Both the position numbers and the translations under genes were made by a program. DNA of 64,000 bases from CAYPPG01 sp964412555 (GTDB lineage: Bacteria > Hinthialibacterota > Hinthialibacteria > Hinthialibacterales > Hinthialibacteraceae): positions 1-64,000 of the forward strand of contig CAYPPG010000016.1 in NCBI GenBank assembly GCA_964412555.1, written 5' to 3'. Each line of letters begins with the position of its first letter. The stretch's first letter is position 1. The notes under the pieces are model-generated. The model was not told the origin of the DNA and ran no database searches. It saw only the letters and a program-made list of their open reading frames with translations. Below are positions 9,401-17,276 of this stretch, piece by piece.

Positions 9401-10292
9401 CCCGTCTGAAAGTCCCGATGTAGCGGATGGCGGCGGTTATAAACTGTACATCAATAATCAGGAACCGTTGGATTTGGGAAATACCCTGGCTTACCGCTCT
9501 GACGGCTTTCAAAATGATGTCATGTATACATGCCGATTGACAGTCTACGATAAATTCGGTAACGAAAGCGACGGGAAAACGATAGTATTGAATCCATCCG
9601 GAACTCAACCGGCAACACCGACTCCAACTCCCATTACGACTCATCCGCCTCATCCGACACAACCGGCGACACCGACACCGACACCGTATGCGACTCAACC
9701 GCCTGGACCGATTTCCACTCCAATTCCGCTTCCCGAACCGGAACCGGTGATGGTCTACGAGTTCGACAAATCCGATCTGGCTTCCAACGGATGGTCTGAA
9801 ATCCCGGGAGGCTTTATCGGCCTGGACGGTGGTAACGTTCAAGCAACCGGTTTTGTTGGTAACCCGATTCCCTCATCGAAGGATAATAGAGGTTTGTCGA
9901 TCACAGTCGGTCCCGGTCAATTGTCTTTGTTATTCGCTCTTCAAACTGTGAAGACACAGGGCTATCCGGTCTTGATGCGTGTGACCGCCCGAGCCGATGG
10001 CACGAATGCCGCTTTGGCCATCGCCGCCTTGAAAGGCAGTTTGATTGACGGAACAGCGGATACGTCCATTGCCACTCATTATCCGGTAAACACCGCGAAT
10101 TTCGTAGATTCGGAAAGACGCTTGGTTCTCGTTTACGAACCCGATGGCAGCGATGAAGTGACACCAGTCGTGCAAGTTGTTACAACCGCTGAAGAAGGAC
10201 AAACCACCGTGTTGATCGACAAAGTCGAACTATTTCTATTGCAGCCTGGATATGCATATTCATGGGAGATGTTCAATGCCATCACAAATTGA
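6480..10292 (+). CDS. large secreted protein with seven PPC-like repeats, carboxypeptidase-regulatory and FN3-like domains
   Basis: The 1270-residue protein starts with a signal peptide (about residues 8-25, cleavage near AWS/ES). Seven beta-rich units of about 120 residues follow, starting near 27, 146, 272, 395, 502, 627 and 750. Most open with a (S/D)E(P/L)N(D/N) motif and continue with D-(F/W)-Y, HWY and RQGYG motifs, as in bacterial pre-peptidase C-terminal (PPC) domains. A carboxypeptidase-regulatory-like fold is at about 870-945 (LAPGTYTVTISSG) and an FN3-like segment at about 955-1040. A Thr/Pro linker is at about 1042-1090, and a C-terminal beta domain runs from about 1092. It has no protease or glycosidase motif, so it is probably a surface or extracellular adhesive/scaffold protein. 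AAGGAG precedes ATG 6480. Confidence 0.85.
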   Translation: MDQYTGKLSILCVSLVVVFINFAWSESEPNNNLSSANILEINTTDSGAFSLEAPLDLYDFYQITTAKDGLLQIGAVPTAELRVGVTLLDTDGIGVLSTNEGNAKGVTAGVVYSNLLAGTYFAVVRQIEGQGTYSLSANFAAIEELDSEPNDTPHIAVPMALNGEMEGHIGFHGHLFTDQYDFYQITAEQEGSLDLTVFPDGGLRTRLELWDTNKNNVLSTKDDNGKGESEKIVYANLAAGTYYILVRKTDGYGSYILTNLFTPNPFPNDPESNDTPSDALAIELQSVDGNHAGTAQGHLGYYGNQFRDEKDFYLITIPEYGNLTLSTKAEDAGNVAVGYSLFDSNLRKLGESSTFNGMQPGVYILELWRSDRYGAYTLTVTLQPQTPPDPFNPPTSNFTIDSQIEQVTITPANPTVYYTINLPADGALSVTSEFTDTVGIYADLFYQDGTNRIGRNDHWYTSDPRTFTVPNLRAGSYVLRVQHRQGEGYGSLQNKFVPTLSVDAEPNDVWSFNSSFTTDQTITGHIGFHGNGRTDTIDCYLLDIPDDGSLTMNSFMEDTGAVYFDFFALRENSSSSRLLRNDHWYTADSRSSTKPNLLAGTYMVRVLHRQGYGDYEIQFDFQPNRSGDSELNDHVYQAVSLALDQGTIGHLGFDKQFRFDNSDWYKIELPADGSLLLYTRTEGSLGTYIDLYHSDAVSRIGRIDIWYRDTPGTYFVPNLRAGNYYIQIIHRQGYGTYDLFTKYQEKQVKDDELNNYITMAKPISPGDLVQGAVGYFDVNFNDSEDWYRVDIPSEGTYRFYYQTEPQFGSYCDLFTGDMRTHLTRFDHWYRSTSSVKDSELAAGTYYIRCLNRQAYGAYSLRLGSPDIANTGILEGKVVSTTNFPLAEIDCVILNREVETDFLGQFKVEDLAPGTYTVTISSGAKYYAINREITIAPGETTRIEVTMLESNKTAPAEVPQFYGFSRNQYIHLFWSPSESPDVADGGGYKLYINNQEPLDLGNTLAYRSDGFQNDVMYTCRLTVYDKFGNESDGKTIVLNPSGTQPATPTPTPITTHPPHPTQPATPTPTPYATQPPGPISTPIPLPEPEPVMVYEFDKSDLASNGWSEIPGGFIGLDGGNVQATGFVGNPIPSSKDNRGLSITVGPGQLSLLFALQTVKTQGYPVLMRVTARADGTNAALAIAALKGSLIDGTADTSIATHYPVNTANFVDSERRLVLVYEPDGSDEVTPVVQVVTTAEEGQTTVLIDKVELFLLQPGYAYSWEMFNAITN

Positions 10293-10687
10293 GTTTCCAC
10301 GACTATCATCGAATGAGCCGAAAAAGGTTTGCTGGAACAAATGATAAAAAAACCGAGTGCCTATTCTCGATCCGTAGGGGCGGTTCGCGAACCGCCCCTA
10401 CCACGGAATAAATGACAAAAAGACCGAGTGCCTATTCCCGTCATTCGCCTTGGTTTCTGTTTTATTCGTTATTCACACGGTTTGAAAGAATCAATCCGCC
10501 ACTCATTTTTAACTCCACTCTATTGTCCATATTTCTCCCAAATCTCTCCGCAACCCGCAACAAGAAGTACAATATTGGTCTTCTTGAATGTTTTGGGATT
10601 CATTTTTTTACCTTGATCAATCGTTTATGGAGATTTCGGTGATAAAATATATTTTTACTAGAATACGAATCTGGTTTGGTGGAATCT
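10293..10687 (+). other. intergenic region with palindrome and flanking direct repeats
   Basis: This gap of about 395 bases holds no convincing gene. Its first third carries the 28-bp palindrome described separately, between two 36-base direct repeats. The rest is AT-rich. An open frame at 10412-10642 is read through the repeat and has no ribosome-binding site, so it was not called. Confidence 0.6.
10334..10440. repeat. 28-bp perfect palindrome (family R1) bracketed by 36-base direct repeats
   Basis: The palindrome spans 10374-10401; its half-site is GTAGGGGCGGTTCG and the second half is the exact reverse complement. A 36-base direct repeat flanks it at 10334-10369 and 10405-10440 (four mismatches; shared core ACCGAGTGCCTATTC), giving a period of 71. 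Further copies of the palindrome are at 23021-23048 and 27215-27241, also between direct repeats. Confidence 0.9.
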
Positions 10688-12274
10688 ATGACTCATCTGG
10701 AACTCAATATTCCTTGGTTGTATATACTCTTGATCTCTCTTCTTGCGCTCGTCGGCGTAGGGACGATCATTTATAAATCCATCGAATGGTTTCTTTTTTT
10801 GAAATTGCTCTTCCGTGGTTCCAAGCCGTTTACTGAAGAAGAACGGGAAGCGCGTATCGAGAAACACTTCACGGAAAGTGATCAGGCTGTACAGAAAATC
10901 ATCGATGATCAATTGAACGAAGTGTGGTACGCCTTTACTTCGACTAGGTGGCTCGATGTAAAATATGTCCAACAAGAGTGTATCGAGTTGGTCAAGAAAA
11001 TCGCCCGTGTTTACCATCCCACTGCAAAAAATCCGGAATTGGAAGTGACGATTTTTGACCTTTTGAGGCTCAATGAACGGATCTCACGCGAAGTGAACGC
11101 CCTACTCTCTCCCTATTCCACCCTGCAGAAAATATCGGTTTCCACAATTTTTGAGGCGAAATCGCTTGTCGAGCAGACCCGCCGCGTTGTGGATCAAAAA
11201 GGGGTACGCTCCGGCACTCGTATCGCCTCCCGTATTTGGCAGGCCGTCAATTTCATTAATCCCAAATATTGGATCAATAGAGTCTTGTTCAAAGGGGCTT
11301 CCGAAGTGGTCGGCCGCAAGGTGCTTACCTCCATTTTTCGGATTGTCGGCTATGAAGCCAAAAAAATCTATCGCTCCTCTTCAGCCGTTCATCTCCATCC
11401 TGAAGATTTGATGAATGAACAAATAGAAGAGAAATTGAATATCGGTGAAACAGAGGAAGAAAATCAACCGGAAATTGCCGAAGAGCCGAATGAAGAAATA
11501 GTCGAATCAACGATTTCACAAATCATCGATTCCGAGGAGGAACCCGTGCAGGAGCAACAAGTCAAAACCGGCATCAAGCAGAAATTTTTCGCATCCATCA
11601 CCCAAACGCTGAATTCTTTTATCGAAGGAAGCATGAAACTCTGGGATAAAATGGCCAGCCGGGAGAAAGTGCTGGAAGCGTATCGGAAACAAGGTCTGAA
11701 AGTAAATGATTTAAGCGATATACGCAATTTACCCATCGAAAAAATCAATGAACGCGCCGAAAGCTACATGCGCCAAGGCGAATTGGCATGCGCAGCCGAA
11801 GGAGCGGCAACGGGAGCCGGTGGGTTTTTATTACTTGCAGCCGACGCCCCCTCACTTCTCGCGCTGCAATTAAGGGTGATCCAGCAAATTGGTTATAGTT
11901 ACGGCTTTGATGTCACCCGTCCGGAAGAAAAAATATTCGCGGTGAAATTACTATCGGAAGCGTATATGCACCCCGCCAAGAAGGAACGGGATTCTCTTTT
12001 GCGTGAAATGCGTAATGCAGCCAAACTGGTCAAAGGCGGCGGTCCCATCGGCCTCTTGCGCCAGCGTCTCTTCATCCAAGGCTTTGCCAAAGTCGCCGAA
12101 AAAATCGGGCTGAAAATGGGAAGCCGCAAGGTCGCTCAATTTGTCCCCATCATCGGTGCAGTAGCCGGTGGAGTGATCAACAAAAAAATCACCAGCGATG
12201 TCGCCCGCATCGCACAGGAAGTCTATCGCGACCGCTTGAACCAAATTAAAACTTCTTCACCTTCAAATCCTTGA
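10688..12274 (+). CDS. EcsC-family protein with N-terminal membrane anchor
   Basis: The 528-residue protein has one strong membrane segment near residues 8-35. A helical region follows to about 240, then a highly acidic linker (about 245-290, rich in Glu). The C-terminal EcsC-type domain spans about 320-515, with the typical small-residue block CAAEGAATGAGGFLLLAADAP followed by ALQLRVIQQIGYSYGF. EcsC proteins accompany an ABC exporter in Bacillus, but their biochemical role is unsettled, and no ABC transporter is adjacent here. ATG 10688 is preceded by GGTGG; the longer frame begins with TTG 10676. Its 3' end overlaps the convergent DUF1080 gene by 29 bases. Confidence 0.75.
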   Translation: MTHLELNIPWLYILLISLLALVGVGTIIYKSIEWFLFLKLLFRGSKPFTEEEREARIEKHFTESDQAVQKIIDDQLNEVWYAFTSTRWLDVKYVQQECIELVKKIARVYHPTAKNPELEVTIFDLLRLNERISREVNALLSPYSTLQKISVSTIFEAKSLVEQTRRVVDQKGVRSGTRIASRIWQAVNFINPKYWINRVLFKGASEVVGRKVLTSIFRIVGYEAKKIYRSSSAVHLHPEDLMNEQIEEKLNIGETEEENQPEIAEEPNEEIVESTISQIIDSEEEPVQEQQVKTGIKQKFFASITQTLNSFIEGSMKLWDKMASREKVLEAYRKQGLKVNDLSDIRNLPIEKINERAESYMRQGELACAAEGAATGAGGFLLLAADAPSLLALQLRVIQQIGYSYGFDVTRPEEKIFAVKLLSEAYMHPAKKERDSLLREMRNAAKLVKGGGPIGLLRQRLFIQGFAKVAEKIGLKMGSRKVAQFVPIIGAVAGGVINKKITSDVARIAQEVYRDRLNQIKTSSPSNP

Positions 12275-13388
12275 ACTCGATCCACGATTTTCCTTTATGC
12301 ATCTGCAAAGATATATGCCCTGAACGAACCGTTGGATGTTGGTCATAATCCACGACTGTTTCCCCGTTTACCCGTATCACGAGATGCGATCCTTCCAGAC
12401 GGATCTGCATCAAGAACCATTCTTCGTCATGATAACAAAACTGTTCCGCTCGTACGATATTGTATAAACTGCCGGTAGGATAATTCGAATCGGGGATATT
12501 TTCGATTTGAATTTCATTTCCCCGATCCCCGCCTTGGAGTTGATTCCAACGCACGAATATCCCCCCGTTTGCATGTGGGCATGTACGGACATAGGCGTGG
12601 AGTTCAAAATCCTCGAACTCCTCTTCCGTAACCATATAACTGGTTCCGTTCTCCGCCCGCAATACACCGTCTTTCACAAACCAATCGGCTCCCGAACCTT
12701 CTTCATACCACCCGCTGAAATCTTTGCCATTGAATAAAGGTATCCATTCCTCTTTATCCGGTAGTTCCTTGATACGGATATTGCGGAACCAGACGTTGTA
12801 TCCCAATGCTTGCAACCCGATATATCCGCGCCGCAAACGGTATTTCAATTCCTCATGTTCCTCGACGTTCAAATCCTGAATCAGTACATCGTTCATCCAA
12901 AATTTCAAAGACGGCCAGTCCATTAAAATCCGCCCAGAATTCCACTGTCCGGACGGTTTTAACTCATTGGATTGCGGAGGAACCACGCCGAATATCGCAC
13001 CGCATGTCTTGTTGCTCAGCAGTTCGTTCACCTTCTGGTCGATCTGATACTCGAAGCCCACTTTCGAGTTCCGGCCGTGCAGCGGTGCATGGAAAAACAC
13101 TCCGCTATTGACCCACCCGACCCGGCGAAACTCGAACCGTAAATCGAAATTCTCATACACTTTTTCACTACGCAGCCAGGTCGGAAAATTCACCTCGTGG
13201 GAAGCGTAAATCGTTCCCGCTTTCACGACAAACGAATCGGCATCCCCTTCCTCGATTACCCAACCACTCAAATCTTTGCCGTTGAACAAAGAGACAAAGC
13301 CTTCCTCTGCTTCCGCAGCAATACTCGGAACGACAAAAAGCGTCGAAACAAATAAAAAAAGTCCATTTTGCTTGAAATATCGAATCAT
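12246..13388 (-). CDS. secreted protein with two DUF1080 (3-keto-disaccharide hydrolase-like) domains
   Basis: From ATG 13388 (ribosome-binding site AGGAG) the protein has 380 residues. A signal peptide (about 1-25, hydrophobic LFLFVSTLFVVPSIAA) precedes two tandem DUF1080 jelly-roll domains. Each opens with the signature LFNGKDLSGW or LFNGKDFSGW, at about residues 35 and 220. DUF1080 proteins bind or cleave glycans, and some have been assigned 3-keto-disaccharide hydrolase activity; they are abundant in polysaccharide-degrading Planctomycetes and relatives. The protein is therefore probably periplasmic or extracellular. The open frame continues upstream to 13484 without a plausible signal sequence. 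It lies 120 bases downstream of the aldehyde dehydrogenase gene on the same strand, but a shared function is not evident. Confidence 0.88.
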   Translation of the reverse strand: MIRYFKQNGLFLFVSTLFVVPSIAAEAEEGFVSLFNGKDLSGWVIEEGDADSFVVKAGTIYASHEVNFPTWLRSEKVYENFDLRFEFRRVGWVNSGVFFHAPLHGRNSKVGFEYQIDQKVNELLSNKTCGAIFGVVPPQSNELKPSGQWNSGRILMDWPSLKFWMNDVLIQDLNVEEHEELKYRLRRGYIGLQALGYNVWFRNIRIKELPDKEEWIPLFNGKDFSGWYEEGSGADWFVKDGVLRAENGTSYMVTEEEFEDFELHAYVRTCPHANGGIFVRWNQLQGGDRGNEIQIENIPDSNYPTGSLYNIVRAEQFCYHDEEWFLMQIRLEGSHLVIRVNGETVVDYDQHPTVRSGHISLQMHKGKSWIEFKDLKVKKF

Positions 13389-13508
13389 ACTTCCACTCCT
13401 GATATAGATATTATGTCTATATGCATTCTGTTGGATATTGAGCGAGATTTCAATACCTATCGGATAGAATCTTGGAATAATCAATATGGAAAGAGAAATG
13501 GGATGGAT

Positions 13509-14951
13509 TTACACTATCCGGAGAGAATCGGCGATAGCAAACCGTTTAATTCTACTGAATGTTTTTGGAGTGCAGGAACCTTCACCAGTCGCTCCGGCAA
13601 TCGTCAAGGCCGTAAAGCCTTCGCCACCATTACCCAGGACGGCTCCACAAGGTCCGTTGGCGACAAAGAGATTCACATTGACGGCTCGGGCGAAATCAGT
13701 GATGCGCTCGACGCAACGGCTGTGGATTATCGCTGTATGGCCGAATCCATGTTCGGCTTCGACGGCATTGCGGACCGCTTCATCGAAGGAATTCACTCGG
13801 ACGATGGACAGAATCGGCATCAACATTTCATGATCGACGAAGGGATGCATATGCGGTACTTCGGCAAGCAGCAGATCGCAGTTCGAAGGAACCGAAACGT
13901 TAACGGCACCGGCTATTTTCGCGGCGTCTTGCCCGACCCAATCGCGGTTGACATGCCCGTCTTGCGTCAAAACGGTTCGCTGAAGCGCATCCACTTGGCT
14001 CGCATTGAGCAAATACGCGCCTCTTTGCTGCATCGCACTGAGAAACTGGTCATAGACTTGCGGAAGAACATAACATTCTTTTTCGCAGATGCAGGGCATG
14101 TTGTTATCGAAACTGGCTCCGTCGTAGACACATTGCGCCGCTTTGGGGATATCGGCGAATTCATCGACGATCACCGGGGGATTCCCCGGCCCGGCGACGA
14201 TAGCGCGTTTGGGACTTTCCAAGGCCGCGCGCACGACGGAAGGACCGCCGGTAGCGACAAGGAGTGGAATATCCTCATGCCCCATGATCACTTTTGCCGT
14301 GCGAAGGCTTGGTTTGGTGACCGAGGTCATCAAATTCGCCGGCGCTCCGGCAGCAACAAGGGCGCGGTTGATGGCTTTCATCGATTCGAGTGTACATTCC
14401 ACTGCGCCGGGATGTGGCCCGAAAACGATCGTATTTCCGGCCGAGAGCATCGCAATCGCGTGATTGATCACCGTTGCCACCGGGTTGGTGGATGGAGTAA
14501 TCGTCCCGATCACGCCGAACGGCGCGTACTCCTGCATCATGATTCCTCTATCACCGGTGACACACAGAGTCGTCAATTCTTCCGTACCGGGAGTTTTGTC
14601 GATCGCCAACTGATTCTTGGTCATTTTATGATCGGCGCGTCCCATGCCGGTATCGCGAACAGTGAGTTCCGACCATTCACGGTTATGCTGATGAGAAGTT
14701 TCCCGAATCACGGAGATGAATCGCTTGCGTTCTTCCATCGGGATTTTGGAGAATTGTTGAAACGCTGTCTTCGCAGCGCGAATCGCCGTTTCGATATCGT
14801 CAAAAACTCCGTCACGTCCTCCGCTGACAGCACCACCGGCACAGGCCGCGAGAGGCATCTCGCTGCTTGGGACGGATTGAGAAGCCGGAGTTTGTTGTTG
14901 CACTTCTTGCAATACTTTTCTTACAACATCCGCGATTTGACTTGCATCCAT
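13509..14951 (-). CDS. microcompartment CoA-acylating aldehyde dehydrogenase (PduP/EutE family)
   Basis: The 480-residue enzyme oxidises an aldehyde to acyl-CoA with NAD. The first 20 residues (MDASQIADVVRKVLQEVQQQ) form an amphipathic helix separated from the enzyme by a short polar linker, the hallmark of a microcompartment encapsulation peptide. The catalytic block NNMPCICEKE places the nucleophile at Cys287. The glycine- and threonine-rich nucleotide-binding blocks (TPSTNPVATVINHAI, VATGGPSVVRAA) are present. It is the last gene of the operon BMC-H, pduL, flavoprotein, dehydrogenase. A 136-base spacer full of short repeats separates it from the flavoprotein gene. A long open frame on the opposite strand (13368-15179) is a shadow. 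Confidence 0.92.
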   Translation of the reverse strand: MDASQIADVVRKVLQEVQQQTPASQSVPSSEMPLAACAGGAVSGGRDGVFDDIETAIRAAKTAFQQFSKIPMEERKRFISVIRETSHQHNREWSELTVRDTGMGRADHKMTKNQLAIDKTPGTEELTTLCVTGDRGIMMQEYAPFGVIGTITPSTNPVATVINHAIAMLSAGNTIVFGPHPGAVECTLESMKAINRALVAAGAPANLMTSVTKPSLRTAKVIMGHEDIPLLVATGGPSVVRAALESPKRAIVAGPGNPPVIVDEFADIPKAAQCVYDGASFDNNMPCICEKECYVLPQVYDQFLSAMQQRGAYLLNASQVDALQRTVLTQDGHVNRDWVGQDAAKIAGAVNVSVPSNCDLLLAEVPHMHPFVDHEMLMPILSIVRVNSFDEAVRNAVEAEHGFGHTAIIHSRCVERITDFARAVNVNLFVANGPCGAVLGNGGEGFTALTIAGATGEGSCTPKTFSRIKRFAIADSLRIV

Positions 14952-14995
14952 TTTTCAAATCCTGAATTGGTTTGCCGCTTTCTCAGCGGATTTTT

Positions 14996-15085
14996 AAAAG
15001 TGCCGGCAGGATGCCGGCGTTACACTATTTTTAAAGTGCCGGCAAGATACCGGCGTTACTTTTTTGGCAAGATGCCAGCGTTACA
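14996..15085. repeat. three tandem short palindromic repeats (family R3)
   Basis: Three copies of a unit with inverted-repeat core GCCGGCAGGATGCCGGC followed by GTTAC lie at 14997-15023, 15033-15059 and 15066-15084. The second and third copies are diverged. They fill the space between the flavoprotein and dehydrogenase genes and could form hairpins in the operon mRNA. Confidence 0.85.
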
Positions 15086-15087
15086 TT

Positions 15088-16005
15088 TTATTTCGGCGGA
15101 ACGACAACCACTTCGATTCCGCGTTTTTGCAGTGATTCCATCGCGAGCGGCGTTAAGAGGCCGCCGCGGGCGACCTTGACAACCGGGCCTTTTAAATCAG
15201 CGGCATCTTCTTCTGTAATGAGAGTCGTAATTAAATCCGGACCGCTGCTTTCCGCCTTGTTGATCGCTACCCGCGCCACTTCTTTCACGGCATCGGTGGC
15301 CGGAAACAATTTCAACCCCATCGTGGCCAAATGATCACGATATTTGTCCAGTACTTCTTGAATGCCAGGCACATTGTTTCCACACACAATACACGCGGCT
15401 GGAGACAAACCATCGGAAGAGGCGACGGTTGGAACACCCTGCGCCAAAGCGGAAAGGCTTAAATTCAATGTCACTGTGTCTGTGATACCGAGCGCCAGTT
15501 TGGCCGCATGTGTGCGACTGATCGAGGGAAGAAACACCGCAGCGTAGCGGTTCATGTTGTACATGATATCCCACAACTCGGCAGGTTGGTCTATCTGCCG
15601 AAGTCCCAGCGAGGCGATTTCATCCGAAGAGATGACATCCGCCGCTCCGCGAGAGAAAATGGCATCGAGCGCCAAGCCTTTTTGACGCCAATCCAGAAAT
15701 GCAGCTGTCAAAACCTCCCACGATTCGCGCGCTCCTGTGAATAAACAAAGCACTTTGGCGATACACCCTTCTTGAGAAACGCTCGATTGCGGTGGTGAAG
15801 GATTTACAGGAGCGGGAGTGGGGGAAGGGGAGGGAAGCGGTGTTTGTGTCTGAGTAGGAACGCTGCAGACCGGCCCACGGCAGGCGTTCGGGTCGAGCGT
15901 TTCATTCTGATTGGGAGGCAGCATAGCCGCGTCGTTCCGCTGCTGTTCAGCGAGAACTTTTTGCACTTCCTCCATCACGATGCGTTCAATATCTTGTGTT
16001 GTCAT
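15088..16005 (-). CDS. flavoprotein-family enzyme with microcompartment encapsulation peptide
   Basis: Residues 1-22 (TTQDIERIVMEEVQKVLAEQ) form an amphipathic helix like those of the two neighbouring enzymes. It is followed by a long Pro/Ser/Thr linker (about 48-78) and a 225-residue globular domain. That domain resembles the Flavoprotein fold (phosphopantothenoylcysteine decarboxylase-like): a strand KVLCLFTGARESW, a segment FLPSISRTHAAKLALGITD, and SDGLSPAACIVCGNN. Cysteines are at the start (CRGPVC) and in the CIVCGNN loop. The helix and operon position imply that it works inside the shell, perhaps in flavin-dependent redox recycling. The reaction is unknown. It lies 21 bases after pduL. 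Confidence 0.75.
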   Translation of the reverse strand: MTTQDIERIVMEEVQKVLAEQQRNDAAMLPPNQNETLDPNACRGPVCSVPTQTQTPLPSPSPTPAPVNPSPPQSSVSQEGCIAKVLCLFTGARESWEVLTAAFLDWRQKGLALDAIFSRGAADVISSDEIASLGLRQIDQPAELWDIMYNMNRYAAVFLPSISRTHAAKLALGITDTVTLNLSLSALAQGVPTVASSDGLSPAACIVCGNNVPGIQEVLDKYRDHLATMGLKLFPATDAVKEVARVAINKAESSGPDLITTLITEEDAADLKGPVVKVARGGLLTPLAMESLQKRGIEVVVVPPK

Positions 16006-16026
16006 GAAACTAGCTCGTGTTTCCTT

Positions 16027-16698
16027 TTAATCCAGTAAAATTTCTACCTTTTCACCGCCGCGTAAACCGCAGGCGTTCCCGTCATCCGTATCCAGATGCA
16101 TTTCATCTACAAATGTCTCGTGAACGCGAACCTGGACATCTTCAAAAACGGTTGTCTTTTCCGTTTCGACACGCACTTTCATATATTGGTTGTCTTTGAT
16201 CCCAAAGCGGCTAGCAGTACCAGTCGAAAGATGAATGTGCCGGTTTGCCAGAATCACACCTTGCTTTAAATGAACGACGCCGACCGGTCCAACCACGATC
16301 AATCCCACGCTTCCTTCGTGTTGTCCCGAAGGTTTCACGGGGGGATCGATACCGAGAAAGATCGCGTCCGTTCTCGATACTTCGACCTGCGTACTCGAAC
16401 GCAAGGGACCGAGAACACGCACCTCTCCTAAGCATCGCATTCGTGGACCGACAAGAGTGACTGTTTGTTTCGAGGCGAATTGACCGGGTTGGTACAATTC
16501 ATTGCGGGATTCTATCTGATATCCCGGACCGTATAGAATCTCCACGTGTTCCTGACAGAGATGCACATGGCGCACGGAAATGTTGCACGGTACAAACAGC
16601 CTTCCATCGTCGACTGAAGATTGTTCTTGAGCAAGGCGTTCAACTACACGTTTGGTAATCAGTTGAACGAGATTCTCATCCAACGGGACATTCACCAT
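16027..16698 (-). CDS. pduL: phosphate acyltransferase PduL
   Basis: PduL converts acyl-CoA and phosphate to acyl-phosphate and CoA, recycling CoA inside catabolic microcompartments. The 223-residue protein from ATG 16698 shows two PTAC domains with the metal-binding RHVHL (about residue 45) and RHIHL (about residue 153) motifs, plus LGIDPPVKPSG between them. Residues 3-22 (DENLVQLITKRVVERLAQEQ, preceded by NVPL) look like an encapsulation helix. The open frame begins at GTG 16740, but the ATG is favoured by GGGA five bases upstream and by the position of the helix. It sits between the shell protein gene and the flavoprotein gene on the minus strand. Confidence 0.93.
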   Translation of the reverse strand: MVNVPLDENLVQLITKRVVERLAQEQSSVDDGRLFVPCNISVRHVHLCQEHVEILYGPGYQIESRNELYQPGQFASKQTVTLVGPRMRCLGEVRVLGPLRSSTQVEVSRTDAIFLGIDPPVKPSGQHEGSVGLIVVGPVGVVHLKQGVILANRHIHLSTGTASRFGIKDNQYMKVRVETEKTTVFEDVQVRVHETFVDEMHLDTDDGNACGLRGGEKVEILLD

Positions 16699-16803
16699 AT
16701 CGATTTCCCATGAAAAACCAAGCGTGACCGAATAGGCCACGCTTGGCCTGAAAGACTATTTTTTGGGTATCCGCTATTCATGCCCAAAAGGTAGCGACAA
16801 AAC

Positions 16804-17097
16804 TTAACCTTTCGCGGGCAGAACGCCTTCGATATCCGAGTGCGGACGCGGAATCACGTGGACCGAAACGACTTCGCCGACTTTTCGTGCGGCGGCTGCG
16901 CCGGCATCCGTCGCGGCTTTGACCGCGCCGACATCACCGCGCACCATAACGGTCACATATCCGCCACCGATTTTTTCCTTGCCAATCAATGTCACGCTGG
17001 CAGCCTTCACCATGGCATCGGCGGCTTCGATCGCGCCGACCAAACCACGGGTTTCAACTAATCCCAGGGCTTTTCCTTCCACCGGATGGTCCTCCAT
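16804..17097 (-). CDS. hexameric microcompartment shell protein (BMC-H)
   Basis: This 97-residue single BMC domain begins GKALGLVETRGLVGAIEAAD and continues with TLIGKEKIGGGYVTVMVRGD and VGEVVSVHVIPRPHSD, the standard pattern of PduA/EutM-type hexamers that form shell facets. ATG 17097 was preferred to TTG 17139 because the normal domain starts right after it; the 14 extra residues would be polar and unlike the family. It is the promoter-proximal gene of the four-gene unit. No pentameric vertex protein (BMC-P) and no signature enzyme are in the window, so the remaining shell genes must lie elsewhere. Confidence 0.95.
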   Translation of the reverse strand: MEDHPVEGKALGLVETRGLVGAIEAADAMVKAASVTLIGKEKIGGGYVTVMVRGDVGAVKAATDAGAAAARKVGEVVSVHVIPRPHSDIEGVLPAKG

Positions 17098-17276
17098 TTC
17101 GTTTGAATTCTTCTGTTGGTTTTCTGAATTTCTTCCCAAACGGAAAGGTCTAAATTCTTAACTGTTGAGGCTAATAGTGGGAGTCGGTTCTGTCAAGTCG
17201 AACGAAAACGAGGATTACGATTCGAGGGAAAATTTACCGAAAACAAATTGGTTTTTCCCTTGCAAGAGAAGTATAG

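Noticed and set aside
10412..10642. 76-residue open frame after the PPC-repeat protein
   Set aside because: It begins inside a direct repeat, has no ribosome-binding site and no recognisable sequence.
13368..15179. 603-residue open frame on the plus strand
   Set aside because: It is antisense to the aldehyde dehydrogenase gene, has a His/Arg-rich composition with no family features, and ends inside the repeat-flavoprotein region.
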